Shown: positions 52,551 through 62,846, counted from the first letter of the stretch. The stretch: 64,000 nucleotides of DNA from Oscillospiraceae bacterium (GCA_017438745.1 JAFRUS010000040.1:22631-86630); one strand, 5' to 3'. A program made the numbers and translations. The notes: generated by a model from the sequence alone, not told the origin.

Positions 52551-53258
52551 ATGAAAAACGAAAAAGGAAAGAAGAAATTAAAAGGTTTCACACTTGTGGA
52601 AGTTATGACTTCACTTGTGATAATGACAATTCTGATAGCTATAGCGTCAGCTGTAATAGTCGTTACCTTTGATATATTTGCAAGAAGTGCAGTAAGACGA
52701 GCTGCACAGAACAACGGCAACAATGTCTATAACTATATTTATGACCATTTGTCTTATGTGACAGCTTTAAAAATTGATGAAAGTGACGATATAAATATTA
52801 AGGAGCTTGACGATATTGAGCAGACATTGAAAACTTTGAATTATAGTGATTCAGAACTGGAAAATGTATTAGAGTATACTGAAAATGATAATGGCGAAAA
52901 AAAACTTAACAGGCCATACTTTGAAAAGCTTACAATAGATAAACAACACATGACTGTTCAGCGTAAGGATATAAATAAAGAGGTTTATATTTACGGAAAT
53001 TCTGAAAATGAAAACACGATGAACGGATGTGAATGTATAGTTTCTTTTGATGAATACAATGCGGCTGATACCATAGGTTTTACAGTTATAATAAAGCGTG
53101 ACGATGAAGTTTTTTACGAAAAGCACGGTAGCGTTCCTCTTTTGAACAAAAATACTGATTCGAATCTGGTAAATCATATTAAGGTCGATGCCGTTATTAA
53201 TGATTCTGACATTGAAACTGAAAAAAAAATAGAGATCTTCTACACTTACTTTTGGTAA
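52551..53258 (+). CDS. Minor prepilin
   Basis: This 235-aa protein has leader MKNEKGKKKLKG, then FTLVEVMTSLVIMTILIAIA with Glu at position 5. A head of about 190 residues, rich in Asp, Asn and Lys, follows (for example KIDESDDINIKELDDIEQ). GGGGTGGGGAT precedes the ATG. Size and position fit a PilW/GspJ-type minor pilin. The head region is noticeably more AT-rich than the N-terminal helix. Confidence 0.85.
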   Translation: MKNEKGKKKLKGFTLVEVMTSLVIMTILIAIASAVIVVTFDIFARSAVRRAAQNNGNNVYNYIYDHLSYVTALKIDESDDINIKELDDIEQTLKTLNYSDSELENVLEYTENDNGEKKLNRPYFEKLTIDKQHMTVQRKDINKEVYIYGNSENENTMNGCECIVSFDEYNAADTIGFTVIIKRDDEVFYEKHGSVPLLNKNTDSNLVNHIKVDAVINDSDIETEKKIEIFYTYFW

Positions 53259-53348
53259 AAGTATAATCACCGGCTGTGCCGGACATAAATACATACATCT
53301 GGTGAGGAAAAACCAGTAAAGAAAATTCAGGGAGGAAAACGCTGAAAT

Positions 53349-55031
53349 ATGGCAATGAAGAACATACCTATCGGTGAGGTACTCAAGGAGTACGGATATA
53401 TTACCGATGATCACATAAAACAGGCACTTGACTATCAGAAGACCGATGCCGGAAAGGGTAAGCGACTTGGTGCGCTTCTTCAGGAACTGGGATTCGTAAC
53501 GGAACGTCAGGTACTTGAAAGTCTGGGAAGAAAACTTGAACTTCCTATGATCAATTTCGATGACTATGCAACAGACTTCGAAGCTGCAGAAAAAATACCG
53601 AAGCCGCTGGCTGTAAAGTACAACGTGCTTCCGCTTTCACAGAGAGATAACAAGTTCCAGCTGGCCATGTCCGATCCGCTTAACTTCTATGCACAGGAAG
53701 ATATCCGTCAGATCGTAAACATGCCTCTCGAGATCTATCTTGCTGAAACGGCGACTATAAAGCGACTTATCGATCAGACATATGCCGAAGTAGGCGCACG
53801 ACTTGCTGCCAAGCAGGCCAATACATCGGTTGAGGATGTTGAAGTTCCTTCACTCGAGATTGAGGAAGGTGAAGACGAAGTTCCGGTAATCAAGCTTGTA
53901 AACTCGCTTCTTGCGCGTGGATACAGTGCCGGAGCCAGTGACGTGCATATCGAACCGTTTGAGACCTACACTCAGGTACGAATGAGAATCGACGGCCAGA
54001 TCGTCGAATTCGTAACACTTGCCAAGTCGCTTCATGCGTCAGTGGTAGCCAGAATCAAGATCATGGGAAATCTGGACATCGCCGAAAAGCGTGTTCCGCA
54101 GGACGGTAACTTCAAGACCAAGGTCGAAGGATTCGATATTAGCGTCCGTGTATCTGTAATACCGACAATATTCGGTGAGAAGGTCGTAATGAGATATCTC
54201 TCGACAGATACAGCAATTGACAAGGCAGGACATTTCGGCATGGAGCCGGAGGCATACGAAAAGATAATGAAGATGCTTTCGTCTCCGAACGGAATTATCT
54301 ATATAACAGGACCTACAGGTTCAGGTAAGACAACTACGCTCTACATGGTACTCGAACATCTTGCCAAGAGACCTGTAAATATTTCAACGATTGAGGATCC
54401 GGTTGAACGAAGCCTTCCGAAGATCAATCAGATGTCAGTAAACGTTCCGGCAGGACTTACCTTCGGAGTCGGCCTCCGCGCCCTCCTCCGTCAGGACCCG
54501 GACGTTATCATGCTCGGTGAAACACGAGATGCCGAAACAGCCGAGATCTCGGTAAAAGCGGCTATCACAGGACATCTTGTTGTTTCAACACTTCATACGA
54601 ACGACGCAATTTCGTCAATAGTCAGACTCGAAGACATGGGACTCGCACCGTATCTGGTAGCAAACTCTCTCGTCGGCGTAGTCGCACAGCGACTGGTTCG
54701 TAAGGTATGCCTTAACTGTGCCTACGAATGTGAACCGACACCGGAGGAAAGTGCGGTCATAGGACCGGACATAAAGGTCATCAAGAAAGGACATGGCTGC
54801 CATATTTGCAACAACACCGGCTATAAGGGACGTGTATCTATTCATGAGATGGTAATAATAGACAAGCCTCTCAAGAGAATGATAACGGCCGGAGCAGACA
54901 GTCAGGACATGTTTAACTACGCAGTGGAACACCAGGGGATGAAAACACTCGGACAGAGTGCAATAGAACTCGTAAGGAGAGGAATTACCACACCGGAAGA
55001 GGTGCTTAAGGTAGCTTTCTATTCGGACTAA
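53349..55031 (+). CDS. pilB: Type IV pilus extension ATPase PilB (GspE family)
   Basis: This 560-aa cytoplasmic hexameric ATPase powers pilus assembly. It has an N-terminal GspE_N domain (about residues 1-150) and an ATPase domain with Walker A GPTGSGKTT near residue 320, an Asp box around EDPVE, Walker B region DPDVIMLGETRD and a His box (VVSTLHTND). Four cysteines in CLNCAYEC and CHIC mark the zinc-binding insert of the PilB/GspE class. GGGAGG lies about 15 nt before the ATG, a longer spacing than usual. No PilT retraction ATPase is in the window. Confidence 0.95.
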   Translation: MAMKNIPIGEVLKEYGYITDDHIKQALDYQKTDAGKGKRLGALLQELGFVTERQVLESLGRKLELPMINFDDYATDFEAAEKIPKPLAVKYNVLPLSQRDNKFQLAMSDPLNFYAQEDIRQIVNMPLEIYLAETATIKRLIDQTYAEVGARLAAKQANTSVEDVEVPSLEIEEGEDEVPVIKLVNSLLARGYSAGASDVHIEPFETYTQVRMRIDGQIVEFVTLAKSLHASVVARIKIMGNLDIAEKRVPQDGNFKTKVEGFDISVRVSVIPTIFGEKVVMRYLSTDTAIDKAGHFGMEPEAYEKIMKMLSSPNGIIYITGPTGSGKTTTLYMVLEHLAKRPVNISTIEDPVERSLPKINQMSVNVPAGLTFGVGLRALLRQDPDVIMLGETRDAETAEISVKAAITGHLVVSTLHTNDAISSIVRLEDMGLAPYLVANSLVGVVAQRLVRKVCLNCAYECEPTPEESAVIGPDIKVIKKGHGCHICNNTGYKGRVSIHEMVIIDKPLKRMITAGADSQDMFNYAVEHQGMKTLGQSAIELVRRGITTPEEVLKVAFYSD

Positions 55032-55054
55032 GGATTCAGAAGGGGCGGGGTTTT

Positions 55055-58000
55055 ATGAAGAGAGCTAAAAAAGGTTTCACTTTGGTAGAAGTGATCATCG
55101 TGCTCGTCATAATTGCAATAGTGGCAGCGATCGCTGTGCCGAATATTTCAGGATATATAAAGCGTTCGAAAGCAAATAACTGCCAGCATACAATGAATGA
55201 TTTCGTAAACGATCTGGAGTATAAGATTGTTTCAAAGAGATATTATGATGTAAGTGAACTTAACGACGAACTTATAAAGCTGGTGGATTCATATGCGGAT
55301 AGTTATGAACCCCCAACTTCTAACCCACAAAACGGTAAGTTTACTTCACTTACTACGGAACTAAAAAAAGTGACTGGTATCTGTCCTAACGGCGGACAGT
55401 ATACAGTTGAGTGGACAATAAAACCGGGTGACGATCCGAACACAGCAAAGGTGAAAATCGGAAAGTGCGAGTGTGACTGTATTGATGAACATGTTCAGCT
55501 TACCAGTTCATATGAATTAACGGCAGCACTTATTGATACTTCGGAATATCTTAAATCTGACCGTTCGGCTGTAAATATATATGAAACAGATATTCAGAAA
55601 ATTATCAGATATATTGATGATAAACTTGAAAATGGCAATCCTTCAAATATAGCAGAAGTAGTAAATAATTATAAAACTGAAAACCCAGAATCGAAGTATG
55701 ATATAAAAGGAGTTACAGTAAAGGAACAAAGGGACGGCAATCCGGATAAAAGCAAGTGGGTAGAATGGATCTGCGTTGATCTTAACAAGAATAACGATCC
55801 TGATTTTGATCCTAATGACAAAAATGCACATGATTTTATAGTGTATTATCCTGATGAAAAAAACGAAGCAACAGTTTCTGATGCAGCTGTTGATGCAGTT
55901 GGTGTACCTTCGGATAAGAAACTTGTAGTAATGCCATTCAGTGAAAACATGGCTTCACATAATGATTACTGGCCTCCGGCAGAAGGAACAAGCGGTTCAT
56001 ATCTTTACAGTGAAAAGCTTCCTTATACAACAGGACAGATATATCAGGTAGCAGGTGTTGATCATCCGGACAGAATCAGCTGGATCCAGAGAGAAGAAAA
56101 GTGGTATGTTGAAAAGACAGATTCATCCAAAGGTATCGATGATCTTGGCAACAGCCGTCCTGACAATCCGGAAGAACATGTTCTTTTAAGCAGAAAAGAG
56201 CTTGACAGTATATCAGTTTCTTCATTGCTGGATTCAGAAACACCTCCTTCTGATTCCAGAAATATGCTTCTTGTCAATGCTTCTTATAAAAACGAGACAG
56301 GTGTTACTTCATTTTCACATATGGAAGCATCTGATGACGGAAGTACAATAAGAAATGGTTATGTTATTTTATCTTCTAAAGAAGAATACATTGATAAAAC
56401 GTGGGCAGGAATATACGCTGACAGCACTTCGCCTGAAGCTGCTGCCGAGCTTAATACAAGAAAAGAAATACTTGGCAAAGAAGAAGCACTTGTCAGGGAT
56501 TTTTTTTCAGGTGTAACAGATAAACTTGTCGTTGCTTATCAGGAGTATAACAAAGTATATAACAAAACAGCAGACAGATATGAAGTTATGCCTGTAACAT
56601 GTTTCGGTGAAATCACAATGTCACCGGGAGAAAACGGCGTTAAAGAAATCAAAATCGGAAATGATGTGGTAGCAACTGTTGAGGCAGCTCCCGGAAAAAC
56701 TTCAGACTATGATGTTTATTTTGACCAGGCTGTTGTATCAGGTGATACATTTAGAGTTGAAGACCTTTCAATAAAGAGATCAGCTGAATATCTGATAAAA
56801 AATACAAAGGGAGATGTTGTCGGAAAATCAGTGGTTTCTGAGAATATCCCGCATGCTTCAAAAGCTGCTGCCGGGGAAGTAGGATTTTTTGTAAGTGAAA
56901 AATGGACGGATCAGGGATATATTCCGGAAGACGAAGATGATTCTGTTCTTCATATAAACCGCGGTATGGGTCAGGGATTCATTTTCCTTACAGATGATTC
57001 CATGACTTATCAGACGATTGGCCATATTCATACTTATGAAAACGGCGGTTATCTGAACTGGAGTTACGAAAAAGAAGAAAATGATACTGAGTTTGATATA
57101 GACAAACTGAAAGCTACAGTAAGCTATAAGGTGAATGTTGAAAACAAAAGCGGAATGTCTGTTGGCGAGGGTGTTATTTCTTATAATTACGTACATAAAA
57201 CAGATGATAACAGCTACGGTTTTTATCTTGTTGATAAAAATACATACGAACAGGGAACAAGTCTGTGGAATCAGGCTACGGACAGCAAACTTTGCAGTGA
57301 GCTTAACGGTCGCTATTCAGCAGCTCGTGTTATGATCGACTACTATAAATATGAAGGCAATAATCAGAGAAATGTAACGAGTCATCTGTGTGATATTGTA
57401 AATTATTTTGACAGTGTTACTGCCAATTATAAAAATGACGGTAAAGGATTCAATTTTAATAACATTACTGCGGAAGCAAATTACAGGATCGAACTTTTTC
57501 ATTATGCTGGTCAGTCACCTGTCTGCACCATTAATCATCAGGAGAAACTTGATCATGAATCCGGCAGTAAATTCCGTTATTATATTACAATGCAGCAGTA
57601 TTATGATCCGTCACTCTGGACTCTCCAGAATGAGGAACTCGCATACCTCGGAGTTCTTTACGGTGGATACAGTGATGATAAATATGTAGCGGTAGCTTAT
57701 AATGACGGTGATATCTGGGGGAACAGTGTTACCAGAAGAGCACCTCTGTATATAAACTGTGCTTCTGATATCAATCCTCCTGAAATTGTCTACATTCCGT
57801 TTGACGGAACTCAGGATGCATATGCAATTGCTTATACCGGAAGCGGCAAAGATATCACCGTTGAGCCTTCATATGAAGGATACTGGTCAGAGACTTCACC
57901 TGACTCATCAGTAAGCAGCGGTGTCGTAAAGGTAACGGCCGGCGGTAAGGATTATTATTATATCGATGACCAGAAAACTTATAACATTACAAGAATAGGA

Positions 58001-61000
58001 AACGCTCCGTCCGGAAATGATGAGCGACAGTTTGCATTTCCTAATACCAGCGGCATAATCCGTATGGAGATCAAAAACGGTATAGAGGAAATAGGACCTG
58101 GAGCGTTCAAAAAAGAAAACAGTGATTATTTTAAGAAAGATGAAGCGGTTATTATTCTTTCAGACAGTGTAAATGCTATCGGAAAGAATGCGTTCAGCGG
58201 ACTGAAGATTGGAAATATCGTTCTTGGTAATATAACCAAGAATATAACTGACGGTACAGTAACCAGTGCTTCTTCAGATAATTCGCGTCTTTTATCGATA
58301 GGTGCAGGGGCATTCTCAGGAACTACACTTAGTAAATGTGATGCATTTGTTGTACCGGAACAGGTAGCTTCGATGGGAGTAGGAGCTTTCAGCAATTTTA
58401 AAATCGGTAACGGTGGTCTGTTTATTGACGGTGTTTCCAATGCTTCAGATAATAGTATTTCTAATAATTTATTCAACGGAACAGTATTCGGACGCTTGAA
58501 ATTTGGTACGAGAGTTGAAAAAATAGAACCTGAAGCATTTAAGGCTAATACATCATCTGCTGTACTGGATCTTGGTTCTGTCAAGAGCATCGGCGGAGAT
58601 GCATTCAGCGGATGGGTTAATGCCCGTGGAGATCTTGTTATCCCTGAATCGGTTACTTCAATCAAAGATTTTGCGTTCAGTGATTACGCATCTAATTCAC
58701 AGCTGGATAATTATCCTGTTCTCACTGTAAATGGCGGAAGCTCTCAGACAGATGATGGTACTGTTCATCTGGGAAGTATGATTTTTACAAACGGTCATTT
58801 CAGAAATATATCAATAGGCGGTAATGTCGAAGAAATTGATGATAAGGCATTTGATAACACCACGCTTAAAGGAACAAATCCTTATAAAGAGTTCAGAGGA
58901 AATCTTAAGATTTCAGGTGTGGTTTCGAAAATCGGTAAAAATGCATTTAAAGACTGTTCCGGTTTTGACGGAGAACTGACATTACCTGACAGCGGTAGTT
59001 TAAGAACTATCGATAATTCTGCGTTCAGCGGATGCTTCAGATTTACCGGTGGTCTTACGATTCCGGATGGTACTGAAACCATCGGATCAGAAGCTTTTGC
59101 CAACTGTCTCGGTTTTAATGGTAATCTTGTCCTTCCAAATGCACTTTCAGGAAGAATGGGACTCCTTGAAATCGGTGATGAAGCTTTCGTAAACTGTCAA
59201 GGAATAAATGGTAACCTTACTATTCCGGATACAGTACAGCGAATTGGAATCAGCACTTTTGAAGGATGTACCGGATTCAACGGAAGCATAAAATTAAGCA
59301 GTACGCTGAAGAAAATCGGGGCAGAAGCTTTCAAAAACTGTACACATCTTAAAGGTGGTCTGATAATTCCGGAAACTGTTACAGAATCAATAGGATCATA
59401 TGCGTTTGAAAACTTTGCTTCTGAGGTTTCAGACAGTGAAGCAGGAAAACTTGTCATTGGGTCAGGTTCATATGAAGGTAAGACACTTGGTGCATATATA
59501 TTCGACGGTTCGAAGTTTAATGATATATATATCGGAGGAATAGTAGAGAATATTGGCAAAAGTGCATTTCAGCATGGAGTTGATCCGGACTTGGATACCG
59601 GAGAAAATGAGCAGGGCAGAGTGGCTGATTATTCAAAAATCAAAGGAACACTTACTATCGGTGAAAGCGTTAAGGTTGTAGATAATCTCGCATTCAAAGG
59701 AATGGGAGTGAATGCCCTTGATGGTATGTCAAATGTTCAGCGTATCGGTGATTATGCATTCTGGAAGTGTGATAAGATAGCTTCAGATGTTAATTTTGGC
59801 GGACAGTTAAATCTTGCTTCCATCGGCAAAAAAGCGTTCTATGGAGACAACAGTATAAATAATCTGTCAATACCACGTAGTGTAACGACTATAGGAAATA
59901 AAGCTTTTGAGGGTTCAGGAAACGGAGAAGGAAGACTGGTTATCTATGGTTCATCAGGTACTGACAGTAAAGGTCACAGAATATTAGGTAACGAAGATAT
60001 TGGATCTGCTGATTCAATTTTTAATCACGCACGATACAGGAATGTTGATATCGGCGGCAACGTAGAGGTTATTGGTTATCGTTTTATGAAAACATATTCA
60101 CCGGGTAATTATGATTATACATACATAACCGGTGATCTGACCATATCAGGAAACGTCAGGGAAATAAAAGGCGAAGCCTTTAATGAAGGACAAAAGCCGG
60201 AAGAAGATCAGCTTTCAGATAATAGTGATGCATACAAGGGACCAGGTTTTAACGGAACACTTAAATTTACAGGAACTGAGCTTGAAACGATCGGTTACAG
60301 TGCGTTTGAAAATCTTATTCATATGAAAGGTGATCTTACAATTCCTGAGAATGTTCACAATATCGACAGACGTGCGTTCAAGAAGTTTGCATACGAAACA
60401 TCAGAAGGTGATCTCGGCAAACTCAGTATCAAGGGCTATTCAGAAACATACGGTGACCAGAAGATAATTGGATATCGTCTTTTCTCTTATGCAAAGTTCA
60501 GTGAAGTCGAAATAGGAGGCGCGGATTCTTCAGTAAATACAATCGGTAACTATGCTTTCTTTAACTGTACTGATACTCAGGCAGAAAAAGGTGCAGACGG
60601 TAAGCCGTTGATTGAAGATGAGCAGCATACCTTCAAGAGCCTGTCGGGATATCCTGCCGAGGCTTACAAAGTTCACAGAAAAATTGACTATGATGATGAT
60701 CAGCTGGAACTCAATAATGATACTTCAAATTATGCAGAATTCACTAAAAAGCTGACTATTCTTGAAGGTGTTGAAACTATTGGATACAGAGCTTTCGGAG
60801 ACAGTTATTCTGCTATTCAGCAGGTAGATCTTAGTCAGGCATCTTCGCTTAAAACAATTTACGATGATGCATTCAACAGATGTACCAATGCCGGCGGCGG
60901 ACTGACAATACCAAAGAGTGTTGAATATATCGGAAGATGTGCATTCAAGCAGTTTGGTTCAGATTCTGATAATCCTGGACAACTTACAATTCTCGGCTGT

Positions 61001-62761
61001 TCAGAAGTCAAGGGCGACTTAAGGTATATAGGTCATCCGGACGCAGCAGACTCAGATCCGATATTCCCGTCAGCAAAGTTCAATAATGTTGTAATAGGTG
61101 GAGAAGCTGAATACGCAAGTGTCAATGCAATAGCAAAGGACTTCATGAACAATCAGCTGAAGACTCTGGAGCCTTATAAAAATGACAGCGGAACGTATGA
61201 TTATTCAAAAATCAAAGGTTCACTTACAATCGGTTCAAGCATAAAGCAGGTTGGAGACACAGCATTCCTGTGCATGGATTCTTTTAACGGGGCACTTAAT
61301 CTTAATAACGGTCTTGAAAAGATCGGCGAAAGTGCATTTAATGCGTGTCCGTGGTTCAAGGGTGATCTGCTTATACCGCAGACTGTAAACAGTATAGGTA
61401 CGGAAGCTTTCAAGCATTTCGGCCAGGACAGTAAAAATACAGGCTCTCTTACGATACGTGGTTACTCATCAATAAAGCCGGCACCTGATGGCAGCAGCAG
61501 CAGACCGCTTCAGACTATTGATTCGCTCATCTTTTCACATGCTCATTTTACTAATGTAACAATAGGCGGAAATGTTGAGTATATCGGTGAAAACTTCATG
61601 GAAAACGAAACGACGGAAACCTTCAATGATATGCCGGTTACAAGATACAATGGCGTGCGAGGCAATCTTACAATAGGCGAAGGCGTATATCGTGTCGGAA
61701 AAAATGCTTTTCTGAAATGCAAAAACTTTGACGGTGCTCTTAAGATCGCAGATAGTGTATGGCAGATTGGAGAAAGCGCATTCAACGGTTGCAGTGGACT
61801 GTACACAAGAAGCGATATTGATCCTGATGATAGAAAACTTGTGATATCTTCTCATGTAACACAGATTGGTAGCTATGCATTCAAATCATTAGGTGAATCT
61901 CTTGGTAATGAACGGAATAACAGATTCCCGTCACTTGAAATCTACGGTGCCTCTGGTGGTGAATCAAATATGAAATCTATCGGAGGAACGGGAGCTGGAG
62001 GTAATAATATTTATTCTATCTTCTCAAATGCAAGATTCAATAATGTTACTATCGGTGGCGAAGTACGTATGATTGGTGATGGCTTCATGAAGCATGTGCA
62101 GAACGGTGATAGTAATAATAACTATTCGTATATTTATGGCAACCTCATAATCAATGATAATACTGTTCAGTCTATCGGTTCCTCTGCATTTGAAAATGTT
62201 AAGTTTGATAATGTAAGAATCGGAAAAGGTATCACTCAGATCAAGAATGGAGCATTTACTTCTGCAGGAACTGGTAACGGATTACTAGAGATCTATAGTG
62301 GTACAGATATCAACAACAGTAATATGATTGGCAAAAACGATGTGTTTAAAAACGCAAAATTCAATGGTGTTACAATTGGTGGTGATGTCAGGTATATCGA
62401 TGGAACTGCGTTTATGAGTTCAGATTTTAGCGGACTTAAAGGTACTCTTACTTTATTACCGAAATCTGTTGGGTATATAGATGGAAGTTATCAGCTGGTG
62501 CAGTCAAAATCAAATGGTGTTTATGTAGGCGGAGGAATGCAATTTAGTGCTCCAAGTTTATTGTCACAATTTTTTAGAGGTACGTCTAAATACGGACCGT
62601 TCTGGGGCTGCGATTTTAACAAAGCAGTATTCCCGGAAGAACTATACGATTCGTTTGATAAGTATATTTATTATTCTGTTCCGTTTGTCGGAGATATTAG
62701 AAGCAATAGTAAATATTATGAAGGCCTCTTTAATAATAATATTACATTCCAGAAGTATTAA
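55055..62761 (+). CDS. Giant prepilin-BspA leucine-rich-repeat fusion, probable pilus adhesin
   Basis: This 2,568-aa protein starts MKRAKKG, then FTLVEVIIVLVIIAIVAAI, a complete prepilin signal with Glu at mature position 5 and a VPNISGYI helix continuation as in pilins. Residues ~35-150 resemble a small pilin head with a Cys cluster (KCECDC). Residues ~150-1000 are extracellular regions I do not recognise. From about 1000 to 2490 run BspA-type leucine-rich repeats (IGxxAFxxC..., LTIPxSVxxIG), arranged in about eight larger units each containing an F-N-N-V-x-IGG-x-V-x-x-IG motif. A C-terminal ~75 residues follow with no recognised anchor. It is the last gene of the pilus operon, 23 nt after pilB, with AAGGGGCGGGG upstream. 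I infer a pilin-anchored adhesin displayed on the pilus. Confidence 0.88.
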   Translation: MKRAKKGFTLVEVIIVLVIIAIVAAIAVPNISGYIKRSKANNCQHTMNDFVNDLEYKIVSKRYYDVSELNDELIKLVDSYADSYEPPTSNPQNGKFTSLTTELKKVTGICPNGGQYTVEWTIKPGDDPNTAKVKIGKCECDCIDEHVQLTSSYELTAALIDTSEYLKSDRSAVNIYETDIQKIIRYIDDKLENGNPSNIAEVVNNYKTENPESKYDIKGVTVKEQRDGNPDKSKWVEWICVDLNKNNDPDFDPNDKNAHDFIVYYPDEKNEATVSDAAVDAVGVPSDKKLVVMPFSENMASHNDYWPPAEGTSGSYLYSEKLPYTTGQIYQVAGVDHPDRISWIQREEKWYVEKTDSSKGIDDLGNSRPDNPEEHVLLSRKELDSISVSSLLDSETPPSDSRNMLLVNASYKNETGVTSFSHMEASDDGSTIRNGYVILSSKEEYIDKTWAGIYADSTSPEAAAELNTRKEILGKEEALVRDFFSGVTDKLVVAYQEYNKVYNKTADRYEVMPVTCFGEITMSPGENGVKEIKIGNDVVATVEAAPGKTSDYDVYFDQAVVSGDTFRVEDLSIKRSAEYLIKNTKGDVVGKSVVSENIPHASKAAAGEVGFFVSEKWTDQGYIPEDEDDSVLHINRGMGQGFIFLTDDSMTYQTIGHIHTYENGGYLNWSYEKEENDTEFDIDKLKATVSYKVNVENKSGMSVGEGVISYNYVHKTDDNSYGFYLVDKNTYEQGTSLWNQATDSKLCSELNGRYSAARVMIDYYKYEGNNQRNVTSHLCDIVNYFDSVTANYKNDGKGFNFNNITAEANYRIELFHYAGQSPVCTINHQEKLDHESGSKFRYYITMQQYYDPSLWTLQNEELAYLGVLYGGYSDDKYVAVAYNDGDIWGNSVTRRAPLYINCASDINPPEIVYIPFDGTQDAYAIAYTGSGKDITVEPSYEGYWSETSPDSSVSSGVVKVTAGGKDYYYIDDQKTYNITRIGNAPSGNDERQFAFPNTSGIIRMEIKNGIEEIGPGAFKKENSDYFKKDEAVIILSDSVNAIGKNAFSGLKIGNIVLGNITKNITDGTVTSASSDNSRLLSIGAGAFSGTTLSKCDAFVVPEQVASMGVGAFSNFKIGNGGLFIDGVSNASDNSISNNLFNGTVFGRLKFGTRVEKIEPEAFKANTSSAVLDLGSVKSIGGDAFSGWVNARGDLVIPESVTSIKDFAFSDYASNSQLDNYPVLTVNGGSSQTDDGTVHLGSMIFTNGHFRNISIGGNVEEIDDKAFDNTTLKGTNPYKEFRGNLKISGVVSKIGKNAFKDCSGFDGELTLPDSGSLRTIDNSAFSGCFRFTGGLTIPDGTETIGSEAFANCLGFNGNLVLPNALSGRMGLLEIGDEAFVNCQGINGNLTIPDTVQRIGISTFEGCTGFNGSIKLSSTLKKIGAEAFKNCTHLKGGLIIPETVTESIGSYAFENFASEVSDSEAGKLVIGSGSYEGKTLGAYIFDGSKFNDIYIGGIVENIGKSAFQHGVDPDLDTGENEQGRVADYSKIKGTLTIGESVKVVDNLAFKGMGVNALDGMSNVQRIGDYAFWKCDKIASDVNFGGQLNLASIGKKAFYGDNSINNLSIPRSVTTIGNKAFEGSGNGEGRLVIYGSSGTDSKGHRILGNEDIGSADSIFNHARYRNVDIGGNVEVIGYRFMKTYSPGNYDYTYITGDLTISGNVREIKGEAFNEGQKPEEDQLSDNSDAYKGPGFNGTLKFTGTELETIGYSAFENLIHMKGDLTIPENVHNIDRRAFKKFAYETSEGDLGKLSIKGYSETYGDQKIIGYRLFSYAKFSEVEIGGADSSVNTIGNYAFFNCTDTQAEKGADGKPLIEDEQHTFKSLSGYPAEAYKVHRKIDYDDDQLELNNDTSNYAEFTKKLTILEGVETIGYRAFGDSYSAIQQVDLSQASSLKTIYDDAFNRCTNAGGGLTIPKSVEYIGRCAFKQFGSDSDNPGQLTILGCSEVKGDLRYIGHPDAADSDPIFPSAKFNNVVIGGEAEYASVNAIAKDFMNNQLKTLEPYKNDSGTYDYSKIKGSLTIGSSIKQVGDTAFLCMDSFNGALNLNNGLEKIGESAFNACPWFKGDLLIPQTVNSIGTEAFKHFGQDSKNTGSLTIRGYSSIKPAPDGSSSRPLQTIDSLIFSHAHFTNVTIGGNVEYIGENFMENETTETFNDMPVTRYNGVRGNLTIGEGVYRVGKNAFLKCKNFDGALKIADSVWQIGESAFNGCSGLYTRSDIDPDDRKLVISSHVTQIGSYAFKSLGESLGNERNNRFPSLEIYGASGGESNMKSIGGTGAGGNNIYSIFSNARFNNVTIGGEVRMIGDGFMKHVQNGDSNNNYSYIYGNLIINDNTVQSIGSSAFENVKFDNVRIGKGITQIKNGAFTSAGTGNGLLEIYSGTDINNSNMIGKNDVFKNAKFNGVTIGGDVRYIDGTAFMSSDFSGLKGTLTLLPKSVGYIDGSYQLVQSKSNGVYVGGGMQFSAPSLLSQFFRGTSKYGPFWGCDFNKAVFPEELYDSFDKYIYYSVPFVGDIRSNSKYYEGLFNNNITFQKY

Positions 62762-62780
62762 GCACAATCAGTATTAAATA

Positions 62781-62821
62781 AAACAACAGCCGCGGAGGGA
62801 TAACCTTCGCGGCTGTTGTTT
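62781..62821 (+). terminator. Terminator of the pilus operon
   Basis: A perfect 14-bp stem (62781-62794 with 62808-62821), 13-nt loop, bounded by A and T residues, 20 nt after the giant gene. Confidence 0.85.
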
Positions 62822-62846
62822 AATTCCATCTGACAAAATTTTATCC

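Noticed and set aside
58126..58665. Long antisense frames inside the giant LRR gene (also 59197-59559 and 61535-61855)
   Set aside because: They are low-complexity mirror images of the repeat coding sequence without starts or ribosome binding sites.
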